A DNA stretch of 64,000 bases from Oscillospiraceae bacterium (GCA_021199335.1 JAJQIG010000046.1:1-64000); one strand, 5' to 3'; shown: positions 9,154 through 21,272, numbered from the stretch's first letter. Notes: a model not told the origin generated them from the sequence alone. Translations and numbers: made by a program.

Positions 9154-10482
9154 ATGGATATTTATATTCCCGAAAATGTATTGAATATAATGAAATGTCT
9201 GGAAAAAGGCGGATTTGAGGCTTACACCGCAGGCGGATGCGTGAGGGATGCTATCCTCGGTAAAGAGCCGAAGGATTACGATATTGCAACCTCGGCTTCT
9301 CCCGATGAAATAAAGCGTTGCCTTGAGGGATATAATGTTATAGATACAGGCATAAAGCACGGAACGGTTACCGTAATTTCCGATGATGATTATGTCGAGG
9401 TAACAACCTTTCGCATTGACGGAAACTATTCCGACCATCGCCGCCCCGACAGCGTGAAGTTTTCACGCAGCCTTGATGACGACCTTTCAAGGCGTGATTT
9501 TACCATAAACGCAATGGCTTATAACCCCGAAAAGGGACTTATAGATAAATTCGGCGGTCAGAAGGATCTGTTTAGGCAGAAAATCCGCTGCGTTGGAGAA
9601 CCCGCCGTGAGATTCAATGAAGACGCTCTCAGAATAATTCGCGCTTTGAGGTTTGCTTCGGTCCTTAATTTTGAGATTGACAGCGTTACCTCGCTTGCGA
9701 TTCATGATATGAAGTATCTCCTCACAAACGTATCTATGGAGAGAATCTCCAAAGAGATTGATATGCTTATAACAGGAAAATCTCCCGCCGATATTTTAAC
9801 CGACTATTCGGATGTTATGAGCGTAATTATTCCCGAGGTACGTCCCTGTATAGGCTTTGACCAGCATAGCCGTTACCATGTCTACGACGTATGGCAGCAT
9901 ACGGCAATGGCGGTTGAACATTCCAAGTGTGATAGGGATGTTCGCCTTGCGCTGCTCCTGCATGATATAGCGAAGCCCTCCTGCTGTACCATTGACGATG
10001 AGGGAAACGGGCATTTTCCGGGGCACGAGCAGGTCGGCGCACATATGGCGGAGGATATTCTTCACCGTATGCACTATCCGAATGAAACCGTGAACTGCAT
10101 TTCGGAGCTTATAAAGTATCATTATGTTACGCCCGTTGACGACGCCGTCGTTGTAAAAAGGCTTCTTTCCGTTATCGGCATACAGAATTTCTTCAAGCTT
10201 ACCGAGGTTATGAAGGGCGACAGCAGAGCTAAACAGAGCCTTTGCTTTGAGCGTGTCCAAACACTTGAAGCAATGGAAAGAAAAGCGGAGCAGATAATTG
10301 CGAATAAGGAGTGCATAAGTATATCCCAGCTCAATGTCAACGGAACGGATATAACCGCACTCGGCGCAGAGGGTAAGCAAATCGGAGATATTCTGGAAAA
10401 TCTTCTCTCTCTTGTTATTGATTCAAGAGTCGGAAATGTAAGAGCCGAGCTGCTGAAATGCGCAAAGGCTATGATTGATTAG
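9154..10482 (+). CDS. cca: CCA tRNA nucleotidyltransferase with HD domain
   Basis: TAGGCVRDAILGKEPKDYDIATSA, RRDFTINAMAY, RFNEDALRIIRALRFA, LLHDIAKP; start with GGAGG SD. Confidence 0.92.
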   Translation: MDIYIPENVLNIMKCLEKGGFEAYTAGGCVRDAILGKEPKDYDIATSASPDEIKRCLEGYNVIDTGIKHGTVTVISDDDYVEVTTFRIDGNYSDHRRPDSVKFSRSLDDDLSRRDFTINAMAYNPEKGLIDKFGGQKDLFRQKIRCVGEPAVRFNEDALRIIRALRFASVLNFEIDSVTSLAIHDMKYLLTNVSMERISKEIDMLITGKSPADILTDYSDVMSVIIPEVRPCIGFDQHSRYHVYDVWQHTAMAVEHSKCDRDVRLALLLHDIAKPSCCTIDDEGNGHFPGHEQVGAHMAEDILHRMHYPNETVNCISELIKYHYVTPVDDAVVVKRLLSVIGIQNFFKLTEVMKGDSRAKQSLCFERVQTLEAMERKAEQIIANKECISISQLNVNGTDITALGAEGKQIGDILENLLSLVIDSRVGNVRAELLKCAKAMID

Positions 10483-10499
10483 GATAATCGAAAAAATCC

Positions 10500-10528
10500 T
10501 TGACAAACCCAAAATTGTATGGTAAAAT
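10500..10528 (+). promoter_or_regulatory. Promoter for ABC transporter leader
   Basis: TTGACA-N17-TAAAAT. Confidence 0.7.
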
Positions 10529-10561
10529 AATTGCGTATTATTACAGAAAGGAGGCAGACAA

Positions 10562-10639
10562 ATGTTTGTTCATGAAATTTTTTGGAAAAATCTGCATTTC
10601 ATACGGAAAGTTCTTTTGTTTGCCGACAGAACCGTGTAA
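10562..10639 (+). CDS. Putative 25-aa leader peptide (uORF)
   Basis: AGAAAGGAGG SD then ATG; MFVHEIFWKNLHFIRKVLLFADRTV*; lies between promoter and terminator. Confidence 0.6.
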   Translation: MFVHEIFWKNLHFIRKVLLFADRTV

Positions 10640-10678
10640 AAAAAACGGCTTGAATTCTAATCGGATAAGCAAACGGAT

Positions 10679-10708
10679 GGACGTTCCCGTGTGGGGGCGT
10701 CCTTTTTT
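10679..10708 (+). terminator. Intrinsic terminator/attenuator upstream of ABC genes
   Basis: GGACGTTCCC-GTGT-GGGGGCGTCC 10-bp stem (2 G-U) followed by TTTTTT. Confidence 0.85.
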
Positions 10709-10784
10709 GTTGGAATGGGGTGCAAACAAAAAATTCATTAACACAAAATATGACTAAAAAATTTTCAGCGGAGGAAAAATAAAT

Positions 10785-12683
10785 ATGAGCTTATTCGGAA
10801 AAAAGAAAGATGAAAATACCGATGAATTTCACAAGGAATACGGGGTTATAAGCAATTGCCGCTTTGTCCTCGGAAAATTCATGAAATACCGCAAATCCCT
10901 CATTGCCTTTACACTTATCGGAGGAATAGCGGGGGCATCAATGTCATATATGTGGAGCTTTATAGGAAAGCTTGTTATCGATATGATAGAACAGCAGGCG
11001 GTTTCCCCCGATAAGGACATTAAACCGCTTTTGTATCTTGTTTTGATAACCACTGCGGCGGAGCTGATTTTTATGTGGCTCAGTACCTATTCCAATATGA
11101 AAACGAGCGTGGGTTTTACATATGTTAGGCTTATGATAATCAAGGAAAGAATAGCGAAGGTGCTCGGAATGGAATACGAAACCCTTGAAACTCCCGAAAT
11201 GCTCGATAGACTGCAAAAGGCTAAGAGAGCCACTTCGGGCGATTGGCAGGGCGTTCAAGGAATGATGACCTATATGCAGGTTATGGTGGTGCATATTTTC
11301 TCAATAATCATTGCATCCGTTGTAATGACGACATTCAATCCGATTATAATAGCGGTAATTGCGGTATTCTCGTTTATTCAATTCCTGTTCTTTGATTATG
11401 TAAGAAAAAAGGACAAAAAAGAGATGTGGGATGCGATGGCAAAGCAATGGAGAAAAACGGATTATATGGAGAACGTAACCACGGATTTTTCATATGCCAA
11501 GGATATAAGACTTTTCGGGATGAAAAAATATCTTGCGCAAAAGCAAGGCGAGGTTTATGATGAGGAGCTGAGGCATTGGGTTAAGTCAAGGCAGTTTTGG
11601 ATTCATAACTCTATCTTCTATCATTCCGTAACCCTTGTTCGGCAGATTATAATTGTCGGATGGCTTGTATACAGTGTCGTCTATGACGGACTTTCCATAG
11701 GTAATTTTACCCTTTATACCGCAAGCGCAGCAACATTTTCCAATGCCATAGGTGAGATACTCGAGGCGCTTGTCGCATTGCGTGAGAGAAGCGCACACAC
11801 CGATGATTACCGCAGCTTTATGGATATTCCATCTGCGGATGACTTGCAAAAAACCGTCCCTGTGCCAAAATCAGGTAAATATACATTCGTTTTTGAGAAT
11901 GTTTCCTTTAAATATCGCGGACAGGAAAGCTATGCCCTCAAAAATGTCAACCTTACCCTTAATGCAGGGGAAAAATTGGCGGTTGTTGGACTTAACGGAG
12001 CGGGAAAAAGCACATTTATTAAGCTCCTGCTTAGGCTTTATGACGTTACCGAGGGACGTATTCTTATGAATGGCACGGACATAAGGAGGTTTGACAGAAA
12101 CGAATATTTTCGACTGTTTTCCCCCGCTTTCCAGGACGTTATGGTTTTTGCGTTCCCAATGGCGGAGAATGTTTCAATGAAAGAGCCTTTTAACACGGAT
12201 AAGGCAGAAGCGGAAAAAGTGCTCCGCAGCGCAGGACTTGGAGATAAACTGGATTCGCTCGAAAAGGGAGTTGACACGGAGCTTTTGAAGGTTCTTTATG
12301 ATGACGGCATAGACCTTTCGGGCGGCGAGAAGCAGAAGCTCGCCCTCGCCCGTGCGCTCTACAAGAAAAGCTCGATAATTGTCCTTGACGAGCCTACCGC
12401 CGCACTCGATGCCCTTGCGGAATATCGTCTTTATCAAAGCTTTAACAAGCTTGTAGGCTCCGGAACCGCCGTTTATATCTCACACCGCCTTTCCTCCACT
12501 CGTTTTTGCGACAGAGTTGCAATGTTTAAGGATGGCGAAGTCGTGGAAATCGGTACGCATGAGCAGCTTATGGCTCAAAACGGCGCATATGCGGAGATGT
12601 TTCGAGTTCAGGCGCAGTATTATGTTGAGGATAAGGACATTTTTGATGTTCCCGAGGATATGGAGGTGAAGGAAAATGGCTGA
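10785..12683 (+). CDS. ABC transporter, fused permease/ATP-binding half-transporter
   Basis: Six-TM region; Walker A GLNGAGKST, signature DLSGGEKQK, Walker B IIVLDEPTAALD. Confidence 0.92.
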   Translation: MSLFGKKKDENTDEFHKEYGVISNCRFVLGKFMKYRKSLIAFTLIGGIAGASMSYMWSFIGKLVIDMIEQQAVSPDKDIKPLLYLVLITTAAELIFMWLSTYSNMKTSVGFTYVRLMIIKERIAKVLGMEYETLETPEMLDRLQKAKRATSGDWQGVQGMMTYMQVMVVHIFSIIIASVVMTTFNPIIIAVIAVFSFIQFLFFDYVRKKDKKEMWDAMAKQWRKTDYMENVTTDFSYAKDIRLFGMKKYLAQKQGEVYDEELRHWVKSRQFWIHNSIFYHSVTLVRQIIIVGWLVYSVVYDGLSIGNFTLYTASAATFSNAIGEILEALVALRERSAHTDDYRSFMDIPSADDLQKTVPVPKSGKYTFVFENVSFKYRGQESYALKNVNLTLNAGEKLAVVGLNGAGKSTFIKLLLRLYDVTEGRILMNGTDIRRFDRNEYFRLFSPAFQDVMVFAFPMAENVSMKEPFNTDKAEAEKVLRSAGLGDKLDSLEKGVDTELLKVLYDDGIDLSGGEKQKLALARALYKKSSIIVLDEPTAALDALAEYRLYQSFNKLVGSGTAVYISHRLSSTRFCDRVAMFKDGEVVEIGTHEQLMAQNGAYAEMFRVQAQYYVEDKDIFDVPEDMEVKENG

Positions 12684-14466
12684 TAAAAAGACCCGCGTTG
12701 TAAAAGAATCGCTGAAATATTGTTTCAGGCAGATAAAGCGCTATAAGAAATCCTATCTGCCAATTTCCTTTTTGCGTGTTATTGCCGATGCGGCGGTTCC
12801 CTTTGCTGAGCTGATTTTTCTCCCTTTGCTTATCGATGCGATGATGGCGGAGCAAAAGGATATTAAGCTTATCGTGTTCTATGGAGCGGCAATGGTGGTT
12901 TTGAATGTGCTTTTGGACGGAATCAGCAACGTGCTGAATATACATCTTAATAAGTGTGAGGACCTTTTCCTGAATGCATCATTTAAGGAAATTTCGGAGC
13001 TTTGCATGGATATTGACTTTTCCCTTACCGAAAATAAGGAGGCTCTCGAACAGATACATAAGGCAAGGAGTGGGATGGATATGTCGGGCGGCGGAACACA
13101 TGGCATCTCAACCGCCTTTTGCACCATTGTTTCCAATTGTCTGAAGTTCATCGGAGTGGTTGCGGTGCTTGTCTTGAATGCTCCGATCCTTTTGGTAATA
13201 ATAGGTATACTGCTTGTCGCATCAACCCTAATAAACGCAAAGAGTAACAATATTGATATAAAAAATTTCGCTGAGGCTTCAAACATAAACCGTATTTTCG
13301 GACATATCTGCTGGGAAATGGAGGATTTTCGTTACGGCAAGGATATACGTCTTTACGGCGCGGCGGGAATGATGATTGAAAAATCCGCACAGCAAATAAA
13401 GCGGCTCATCGATTATTGGCAGAATATCAATGATAAAAAGTATCCTTTGAAAATCCTCGATACCATTGTGGGTGTACTCCGTGATTTCGGAACATACCTT
13501 TATCTCGGTATACTTGCAATTATGGGGAAAATTACGATCGGTACGTTCTCACAGCTTCTCAGTGCGGGGGGAACTATGTATTCATCGCTCCAGGCAATTA
13601 TTTTGGGGTCACAGGATATAGTAAAGCGCAGCGTATATATGTATGAAATAATTAAATTTATGAACTATCCTCCCGCTATGGAAAAGGGAGATAGGAAAAT
13701 TGAGCAAACTGCGGGAGGCCATGAAATCGAGTTCAGAAATGTCAGCTTCAAATATCCCGCAACAGATGTAAAGGTGCTTGAAAATGTTTCAATAGTTCTC
13801 CACAGCGGAGAAAAGCTGTCGGTGGTGGGACTTAACGGAGCAGGAAAAACAACGTTTATAAAGCTGCTTTGTCGGCTTTACGATGTTGACGGCGGAGAAA
13901 TTCTTCTTGACGGAATTAATATCCGTGAATATGATTATGAGGAATATATGAAGCTCTTTTCGGTTGTTTTTCAGGATTTCAGACTTCTTTCATTCTCAGC
14001 AAAGGATAATGTCCTCCTCGGACAGGATGATTCCGACGAAGCGGTAAATGAGCTTTTTGAAAAGGTCGGACTTCTTGATAAAATAAACTCCCTGCCGAAC
14101 GGAATGAATACCATGATGTTTAAGCAGTTTGATAATGACGGAATCGAGCTTTCGGGGGGAGAACAGCAAAAAATGGCAATTGCCCGTGCGCTGTATAAAA
14201 AAGCTCCCATCGTAATCCTCGATGAACCCACGGCTGCGCTTGACCCCGTTGCGGAATATGAAATCTACCGCCGATTCAACGACCTTGTAGAGGGAAAAAC
14301 AGCCGTCTATATCTCCCATCGCCTATCCTCCTGCAAATTCTGCGACAGAATAGCGGTTTTCTCCGGCGGAACAATTGCCGAAATGGGAACTCATGACGAG
14401 CTTGTCAGAAAGCAGGACGGAATCTATGCCGAAATGTTCAAGGCGCAGGCGCAGTATTATATCTGA
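12676..14466 (+). CDS. ABC transporter, fused permease/ATP-binding half-transporter (partner)
   Basis: Overlaps preceding gene by 8 nt; Walker A GLNGAGKTT, ELSGGEQQK, IVILDEPTAALD. Confidence 0.92.
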   Translation: MADKKTRVVKESLKYCFRQIKRYKKSYLPISFLRVIADAAVPFAELIFLPLLIDAMMAEQKDIKLIVFYGAAMVVLNVLLDGISNVLNIHLNKCEDLFLNASFKEISELCMDIDFSLTENKEALEQIHKARSGMDMSGGGTHGISTAFCTIVSNCLKFIGVVAVLVLNAPILLVIIGILLVASTLINAKSNNIDIKNFAEASNINRIFGHICWEMEDFRYGKDIRLYGAAGMMIEKSAQQIKRLIDYWQNINDKKYPLKILDTIVGVLRDFGTYLYLGILAIMGKITIGTFSQLLSAGGTMYSSLQAIILGSQDIVKRSVYMYEIIKFMNYPPAMEKGDRKIEQTAGGHEIEFRNVSFKYPATDVKVLENVSIVLHSGEKLSVVGLNGAGKTTFIKLLCRLYDVDGGEILLDGINIREYDYEEYMKLFSVVFQDFRLLSFSAKDNVLLGQDDSDEAVNELFEKVGLLDKINSLPNGMNTMMFKQFDNDGIELSGGEQQKMAIARALYKKAPIVILDEPTAALDPVAEYEIYRRFNDLVEGKTAVYISHRLSSCKFCDRIAVFSGGTIAEMGTHDELVRKQDGIYAEMFKAQAQYYI

Positions 14467-14636
14467 CAATTGCCGATTTTTCCAAGCCGTTTCGGCGGGG
14501 AACATACTATATTAAGCGGGGGACGCTATCGCCGCTGAATACTTTTAGAATAATGAATTTTTAAACAAAAAATCGGCATAATATTTCTGGAATATGGGTT
14601 TTGTGAAAATTTTGAAGATTTTTTTGTATGAAATGC

Positions 14637-14665
14637 TTGACAAATCGGGAAACTGCGTGTATAAT
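14637..14665 (+). promoter_or_regulatory. Promoter for str operon
   Basis: TTGACA-N17-TATAAT. Confidence 0.75.
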
Positions 14666-14729
14666 TATTACTTGTGTGAAACTGTGTAAAAACGTTTCCA
14701 TTTAATTTTTTCGGAAAGGAGATAGATTA

Positions 14730-15155
14730 ATGCCTACATTTAACCAGTTGGTTCGTAAGGGAAGAGAAGTTTCTGAAAAGAAGTCCACTGCTCCTGCTCT
14801 TCAGAAGGGCTACAATGCCAAGAAGAAGATTCAGATTGACCAGAGCGCACCTCAGAAGAGAGGCGTATGCACCGCTGTAAGAACTGCTACACCTAAGAAG
14901 CCTAACTCAGCTATGAGAAAGATTGCCAGAGTAAGACTTACTAACGGCACGGAAGTAACAGCTTATATCCCCGGTATCGGTCATAACCTCCAGGAACACT
15001 CTGTTGTTCTTATCAGAGGCGGACGTGTAAAGGACCTCCCCGGTGTTCGTTACCACATCATCAGAGGAACACTCGATGCACAGGGCGTTGCCAAGAGAAA
15101 TCAGGCTCGTTCCAAGTACGGCGCAAAGAAGCCTAAGGCAGGCGCTGCAAAGTAA
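14730..15155 (+). CDS. rpsL: 30S ribosomal protein S12
   Basis: [70 protein letters not shown]. Confidence 0.98.
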   Translation: MPTFNQLVRKGREVSEKKSTAPALQKGYNAKKKIQIDQSAPQKRGVCTAVRTATPKKPNSAMRKIARVRLTNGTEVTAYIPGIGHNLQEHSVVLIRGGRVKDLPGVRYHIIRGTLDAQGVAKRNQARSKYGAKKPKAGAAK

Positions 15156-15338
15156 TTTTTATTCAAGGCATATCATTAGTCGGTAAAACTCAATGAAACC
15201 ACATGATTACTGTGGAGTATTCATTTATATATAGATGGATGCCTCTGCATTGGTCTGCGTGTCATCGCACCGCATAAGGCGGATTTGTGGAATGAAACGA
15301 GTACCTATGATATCATTTCTATGAAGGAGGGAAGTATT

Positions 15339-15809
15339 GTGCCAAGAAGAGGTAAAATCGCAAAACGTGAGGTTTTGTGTGATCCGGTTTACAATTCTGA
15401 AATTGTAACACGCCTTATCAACAACATTATGCTTGACGGTAAGAAGGGTGTTGCTCAGAAAATCGTTTACGATGCATTTGAAATTGTTGCTGAAAAGACA
15501 GGCAAGGATGCTCTTGAGGCTTTTGAGGAAGCTCTCGAAAACATTATGCCTATGCTTGAAGTTAAGGCTCGCCGTGTCGGCGGTTCAACCTACCAGGTTC
15601 CTATGGAGGTTCGCCCCGAAAGAAGGCAGACTCTCGGTCTTAGATGGCTGACAACTTATTCAAGAGCAAGAAGCGAAAGAACTATGAAGGAAAGACTTGC
15701 GGGCGAAATCATGGACGCTATGAATGGTACAGGCGGAGCTTGCAAGAAGCGTGAAGACACTCACAAAATGGCAGAAGCAAATAAGGCTTTCGCACATTAC
15801 CGTTGGTAA
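15339..15809 (+). CDS. rpsG: 30S ribosomal protein S7
   Basis: GTG start after [20 protein letters not shown]...[18 protein letters not shown]. Confidence 0.97.
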   Translation: MPRRGKIAKREVLCDPVYNSEIVTRLINNIMLDGKKGVAQKIVYDAFEIVAEKTGKDALEAFEEALENIMPMLEVKARRVGGSTYQVPMEVRPERRQTLGLRWLTTYSRARSERTMKERLAGEIMDAMNGTGGACKKREDTHKMAEANKAFAHYRW

Positions 15810-15871
15810 TTGCGGCGTGAGTGCCGAGGCTCTGCTTATTTGGCGGAGCTTATTAAATGGAGGAAAAATTT

Positions 15872-17956
15872 ATGCCAAGAGATTGTTCACTTGAAGAAAC
15901 AAGAAATATTGGTATAATGGCCCACATTGATGCAGGTAAAACCACTACAACCGAGCGTATCCTTTTTTACACCGGTATTAACCATAAAATTGGTGAAACT
16001 CATGACGGTTCTGCTACAATGGACTGGATGGCGCAGGAGCAGGAAAGAGGTATCACAATTACCTCCGCCGCTACAACTGCACACTGGGCAGGTCATAGAA
16101 TCAATATTATCGATACCCCCGGTCACGTTGACTTTACAGTTGAGGTTGAGCGTTCACTTCGAGTTCTTGACGGTTCTGTAACGGTTCTTTGCGCAAAGGG
16201 CGGTGTTGAACCCCAGACTGAAACAGTTTGGAGACAGGCTAACAAGTACCAGGTTCCGAGAATGGTTTATGTCAATAAGATGGATATAATGGGCGCAAAT
16301 TTCTACCATGTTGTAGATATGATGCTCGACCGTCTTAAGTGTAACGCTGTTCCGATTCAGCTCCCTATCGGCGCTGAGGAAACCTTTAAGGGTATTGTTG
16401 ACTTGGTTGAAATGAAGGCTTATGTTTACTATGATGATCTCGGAAAGGATATCCGCGTTGAGGATATCCCCGCCGATATGGTTGACAAGGCCAATGAATA
16501 TCATGATAAGCTCCTTGAGGCTGTTGCTGAGCAGGATGATGAGATCATGAACAAATATTTCGAGGGTGAGGAAATCACTATCGAAGAAATCAAGAAGTGC
16601 ATTCGTAAGGCAACTATTGCCAATGAGATGGTTCCCGTAACCTGCGGTACATCTTATAAGAACAAGGGCGTTCAGAAGCTCCTTGATGCAATCGTTGACT
16701 ATATGCCTTCTCCTATCGATATTCCCCACATTAAGGGCGTTAACCCTGATACAGGCGCCGAAGAGGAAAGACCTTCTTCCGATGATGAGCCTTTTGCAGC
16801 TCTTGCATTCAAGATTGCAACAGACCCGTTTGTCGGTAAGCTCTGCTATTTCAGAGTTTACTCCGGTAAGGTTGATGCAGGCGCTACCGTTCTTAATGCA
16901 ACAAAGGATTCAAGCGAAAGAATGGGACGTATTCTTCAGATGCATTCCAACCACAGAAAGGATATCGATACCTGTTATTCTGGCGATATCGCCGCTTGCG
17001 TTGGTCTGAAAAATACAACAACGGGTGATACGCTTTGCGACCCCAAAGCACCGATTATTCTTGAATCAATGGAATTCCCCGAGCCTGTTATCCAGCTCGC
17101 TATCGAGCCCAAGACAAAAGCAGGTCAGGAGAAAATGGGTATCGGTCTTTCAAAGCTTGCTGAAGAGGATCCTACCTTCAGAACATGGACAGATGAGGAA
17201 ACAGGTCAGACTATTATCGCAGGTATGGGTGAGCTTCACCTTGACATTATCGTTGACCGTCTTCTCAGAGAATTCAAGGTTGAGGCTAACGTAGGCGCTC
17301 CCCAGGTTGCTTATAAGGAAACAATTAAGAAGCTTGCCGATGTCGATCATAAGTATGCTCGTCAGTCCGGTGGTAAGGGTCAGTACGGCCACGTTAAGAT
17401 TAAGGTTGAGCCGAACGAATCCGGTAAGGGCTATGAGTTTGTTAATGCCGTTGTCGGCGGCGCAATTCCTAAGGAATATATTCCAGCCGTTGATAAGGGT
17501 ATCCAGGGCGCTATGAAGGCAGGCGTTCTCGCCGGCTATCAGGTAGTAGACGTAAAGGTTACGCTTTATGATGGTTCTTATCATGAGGTTGACTCATCCG
17601 AAATGGCGTTCTCTATCGCAGGCTCTATGGCATTCAAGGAAGCTATGAAGAAGGCTGACGCTTGCATTCTTGAACCTATTATGAAGGTATCCGCAATTGT
17701 TCCCGAGGACTTTATGGGAACGGTTATCGGCGACCTTAACTCCCGCCGCGGACAGATTCTCGGTCAGGAGATTAATAACGGAATTGCTCAGGTTGACGCT
17801 CTTGTTCCGCTTTCTGAAATGTTCGGTTATTCAAACGACCTGCGTTCAAAGACACAGGGTCGTGGTCAGTATACAATGGAACCCCACAGCTATATCGAGG
17901 TTCCGAGATCCATCGCTGAGAAGATTATGTCTTCCAGAAATAAGGGCGAGGATTAA
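15872..17956 (+). CDS. fusA: Elongation factor G
   Basis: [43 protein letters not shown]. Confidence 0.98.
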   Translation: MPRDCSLEETRNIGIMAHIDAGKTTTTERILFYTGINHKIGETHDGSATMDWMAQEQERGITITSAATTAHWAGHRINIIDTPGHVDFTVEVERSLRVLDGSVTVLCAKGGVEPQTETVWRQANKYQVPRMVYVNKMDIMGANFYHVVDMMLDRLKCNAVPIQLPIGAEETFKGIVDLVEMKAYVYYDDLGKDIRVEDIPADMVDKANEYHDKLLEAVAEQDDEIMNKYFEGEEITIEEIKKCIRKATIANEMVPVTCGTSYKNKGVQKLLDAIVDYMPSPIDIPHIKGVNPDTGAEEERPSSDDEPFAALAFKIATDPFVGKLCYFRVYSGKVDAGATVLNATKDSSERMGRILQMHSNHRKDIDTCYSGDIAACVGLKNTTTGDTLCDPKAPIILESMEFPEPVIQLAIEPKTKAGQEKMGIGLSKLAEEDPTFRTWTDEETGQTIIAGMGELHLDIIVDRLLREFKVEANVGAPQVAYKETIKKLADVDHKYARQSGGKGQYGHVKIKVEPNESGKGYEFVNAVVGGAIPKEYIPAVDKGIQGAMKAGVLAGYQVVDVKVTLYDGSYHEVDSSEMAFSIAGSMAFKEAMKKADACILEPIMKVSAIVPEDFMGTVIGDLNSRRGQILGQEINNGIAQVDALVPLSEMFGYSNDLRSKTQGRGQYTMEPHSYIEVPRSIAEKIMSSRNKGED

Positions 17957-18054
17957 TTTTTATAAAATTTCTGAAAATACTTGCAATTTCAGAGAAAATC
18001 TGATAATATAAGTATATCAGTTCAATTTCTATTTATTATAAGGAGGAAATTCCA

Positions 18055-19254
<1,200 letters not shown>

Positions 19255-19275
19255 TTAAAGCCAAATAGGCTGTTA

Positions 19276-19325
19276 AAAAGCCGACTGACTCGTTTTTGGC
19301 GGGTTGGTCGGCTTTTGTTGTCTGT
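19276..19325 (+). terminator. Terminator of str operon
   Basis: AAAAGCCGACT...GGTCGGCTTTT hairpin with T-rich tail. Confidence 0.75.
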
Positions 19326-19364
19326 ATTTAATCATGGTTTAGCTTTAATAAAATGAATAAAAAA

Positions 19365-19393
19365 AACGCTGTAATCAAAGTAATTACAGCGTT
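19365..19393 (-). terminator. Terminator downstream of ferredoxin gene
   Basis: AACGCTGTAAT-caaagta-ATTACAGCGTT; T-tract on minus strand. Confidence 0.75.
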
Positions 19394-19413
19394 CATTTGG
19401 CTTTGCTATGTAA

Positions 19414-19584
19414 TTATTCAGCGGAAGGAGCACCAACGGGGCAGACAGATGCACAAGAACCGCAGTCAATACAAGCGTTAGCATCAATAACGTACTTGCC
19501 GTCACCTTCGGAAATTGCGCTTACAGGACAACCGTCTGCGCAAGCGCCGCACATAATGCATTCATCGGAAATTTTGTATGCCAT
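19414..19584 (-). CDS. 2x[4Fe-4S] ferredoxin
   Basis: MAYKISDECIMCGACADGCPVSAI...CIDCGSCASVCPVGAPSAE. Confidence 0.95.
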   Translation of the reverse strand: MAYKISDECIMCGACADGCPVSAISEGDGKYVIDANACIDCGSCASVCPVGAPSAE

Positions 19585-19713
19585 AATAAAGCACCTCCAT
19601 AAAAAATAAACAATAAGGGATATTCCCTTGTTCGTTATTCTATCACATTTTAATATAAAATGCAATATGTAAATTGTAATTTTTATAAAATAAAAAATAT
19701 TTACAATAAACAC

Positions 19714-19742
19714 TTGCAATTCTTGGCGAAATACAGTACAAT
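19714..19742 (+). promoter_or_regulatory. Promoter for pur cluster leader
   Basis: TTGCAA-N17-TACAAT. Confidence 0.55.
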
Positions 19743-19806
19743 GGTATATATGGCGAACAAAAGTAAGTAAATTTTATTTTGCGTTTCGGTAAGGGAGGTA
19801 AAATTT

Positions 19807-19927
19807 GTGTTTGGTAGTCTTAAATTCGTGTATAGCTGCGGCTGCTCACATATTTTTACTCTCGAAGTGCATAATAAAGGTGTAAGTGTAGGTAAATTAA
19901 GACTGTGAAAATCTTCACAGTTTTTTT
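19807..19927 (+). promoter_or_regulatory. purE 5' leader with candidate antiterminator stem, uORF and intrinsic terminator
   Basis: AGTCTTAA (19816-19823) complementary to TTAAGACT (19897-19904), which overlaps the terminator 5' arm ACTGTGAA (19902-19909); TTCACAGT plus T7 follows. GTG-started 33-codon uORF ends within the terminator stem. Confidence 0.6.
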
Positions 19928-19958
19928 GTTTTTACTTAATTTATTTGGGAGGTAAATA

Positions 19959-20456
19959 ATGTCTAAAAAAGTTGCTGTTATTATGGGCAGCGACAGTGAT
20001 TTTCCTGTTGTAAAGGACGCTGTTGCCGAGTTAAAAAGCTATGGTGTGCCATATGAGGCACATATAATGTCCGCCCACAGAACTCCCGAGCTTGCTTGCG
20101 AATTTGCTTCAAAGGCAAAGGAGAACGGCTTTGGTGTAATCATCTGCGCGGCCGGTATGGCTGCACACCTTGCGGGCGTTATTGCGGGTCATACTACCCT
20201 GCCTGTAATCGGGATTCCGATGAAATCTTCCTTTGATGGCTTGGACGCTCTCCTTGCAACGGTACAGATGCCCTCGGGAATTCCTGTTGCCACGGTCGCT
20301 GTTAACGGCGCAAAGAACGCCGCAATTCTTGCAATTCAAATGCTTGCGCTCTCCGATGAAAGCCTTTCCGAAAAGCTGTCGGAATCCAAGCAGAAAATGA
20401 TTGATGGGGTTAAAGCTAAGGAAGACAAGCTTCAAAAAATGTTAGAGGAATTGTAA
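19959..20456 (+). CDS. purE: 5-(carboxyamino)imidazole ribonucleotide mutase
   Basis: [49 protein letters not shown]. Confidence 0.95.
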   Translation: MSKKVAVIMGSDSDFPVVKDAVAELKSYGVPYEAHIMSAHRTPELACEFASKAKENGFGVIICAAGMAAHLAGVIAGHTTLPVIGIPMKSSFDGLDALLATVQMPSGIPVATVAVNGAKNAAILAIQMLALSDESLSEKLSESKQKMIDGVKAKEDKLQKMLEEL

Positions 20457-20552
20457 TCGCTTTCCGCAAAATCAGTCGGAGCGCCGCAGTAAAATTGTGG
20501 CTTGTTTATATTTTGTATTAATTATGTAAATTTTTGTTTGGAGGAATTATAA

Positions 20553-21269
20553 ATGGAAAACATTGAAAAAAAAGGTCAGCTCTATGAGGGTAAAGCTAAG
20601 AAGGTTTACGCTACAAATGACCCGGACCTTGTTATTGTGGATTATAAGGACGACGCAACTGCTTTCAATGGTGAAAAGAAAGGCACTATTAGGGGCAAGG
20701 GCGTTGTTAACAATAAAATGTCCAACTATATGTTTAAGCAGCTTGAAGAAGTCGGCGTCCCAACCCACCTTGTAGAGGAAATCAGCGACCGTGAAACTGT
20801 CGTTAAAAGGGTTGAGATTGTTCCGCTTGAGGTTATTGTGAGAAACGTTGCGGCAGGAAGCTTCTCAAAGAAGCTCGGAATTGAGGAGGGTACTCCCCTT
20901 AAGCAGCCTACCCTTGAATTCAGCTATAAAAACGACGAGCTGGGCGATCCGTTCATCAATGATTATTACGCTCTCGGTCTTGGCCTTGCTACAAAGGAGG
21001 AGATTGCCGATATTACCAAGTATGCCTTTAAGGTAAATGAGTTTATGCTTGACTTCTTTAAGAAGCTTAATATCGACCTTATCGACTTCAAAATCGAGTT
21101 TGGAAGATTCCATGGACAGATTTTGCTCGCCGATGAAATTTCCCCCGATACCTGTCGTTTCTGGGACAGCACAACCCACGAAAAGCTTGATAAGGACCGC
21201 TTCCGCAGAGATATGGGCGGAGTTGAGGAAGCTTATCAGGAAATGATGAAGCGTATTTTCGGTGAATAA
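20553..21269 (+). CDS. purC: SAICAR synthetase
   Basis: [51 protein letters not shown]. Confidence 0.96.
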   Translation: MENIEKKGQLYEGKAKKVYATNDPDLVIVDYKDDATAFNGEKKGTIRGKGVVNNKMSNYMFKQLEEVGVPTHLVEEISDRETVVKRVEIVPLEVIVRNVAAGSFSKKLGIEEGTPLKQPTLEFSYKNDELGDPFINDYYALGLGLATKEEIADITKYAFKVNEFMLDFFKKLNIDLIDFKIEFGRFHGQILLADEISPDTCRFWDSTTHEKLDKDRFRRDMGGVEEAYQEMMKRIFGE

Positions 21270-21272
21270 TCT

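Noticed and set aside
10500-10757. 85-aa plus-strand ORF before ABC genes
   Set aside because: Runs from the -35 box through the terminator hairpin; the shorter SD-preceded uORF 10562-10639 is in a different frame and better supported.
19397-19609. 70-aa plus-strand ORF
   Set aside because: Antisense to the clear 2x[4Fe-4S] ferredoxin on the minus strand.
19743-19958. Classical purine (guanine/adenine) riboswitch upstream of purE
   Set aside because: Could not find the conserved three-way junction core; reported instead as an unclassified leader.
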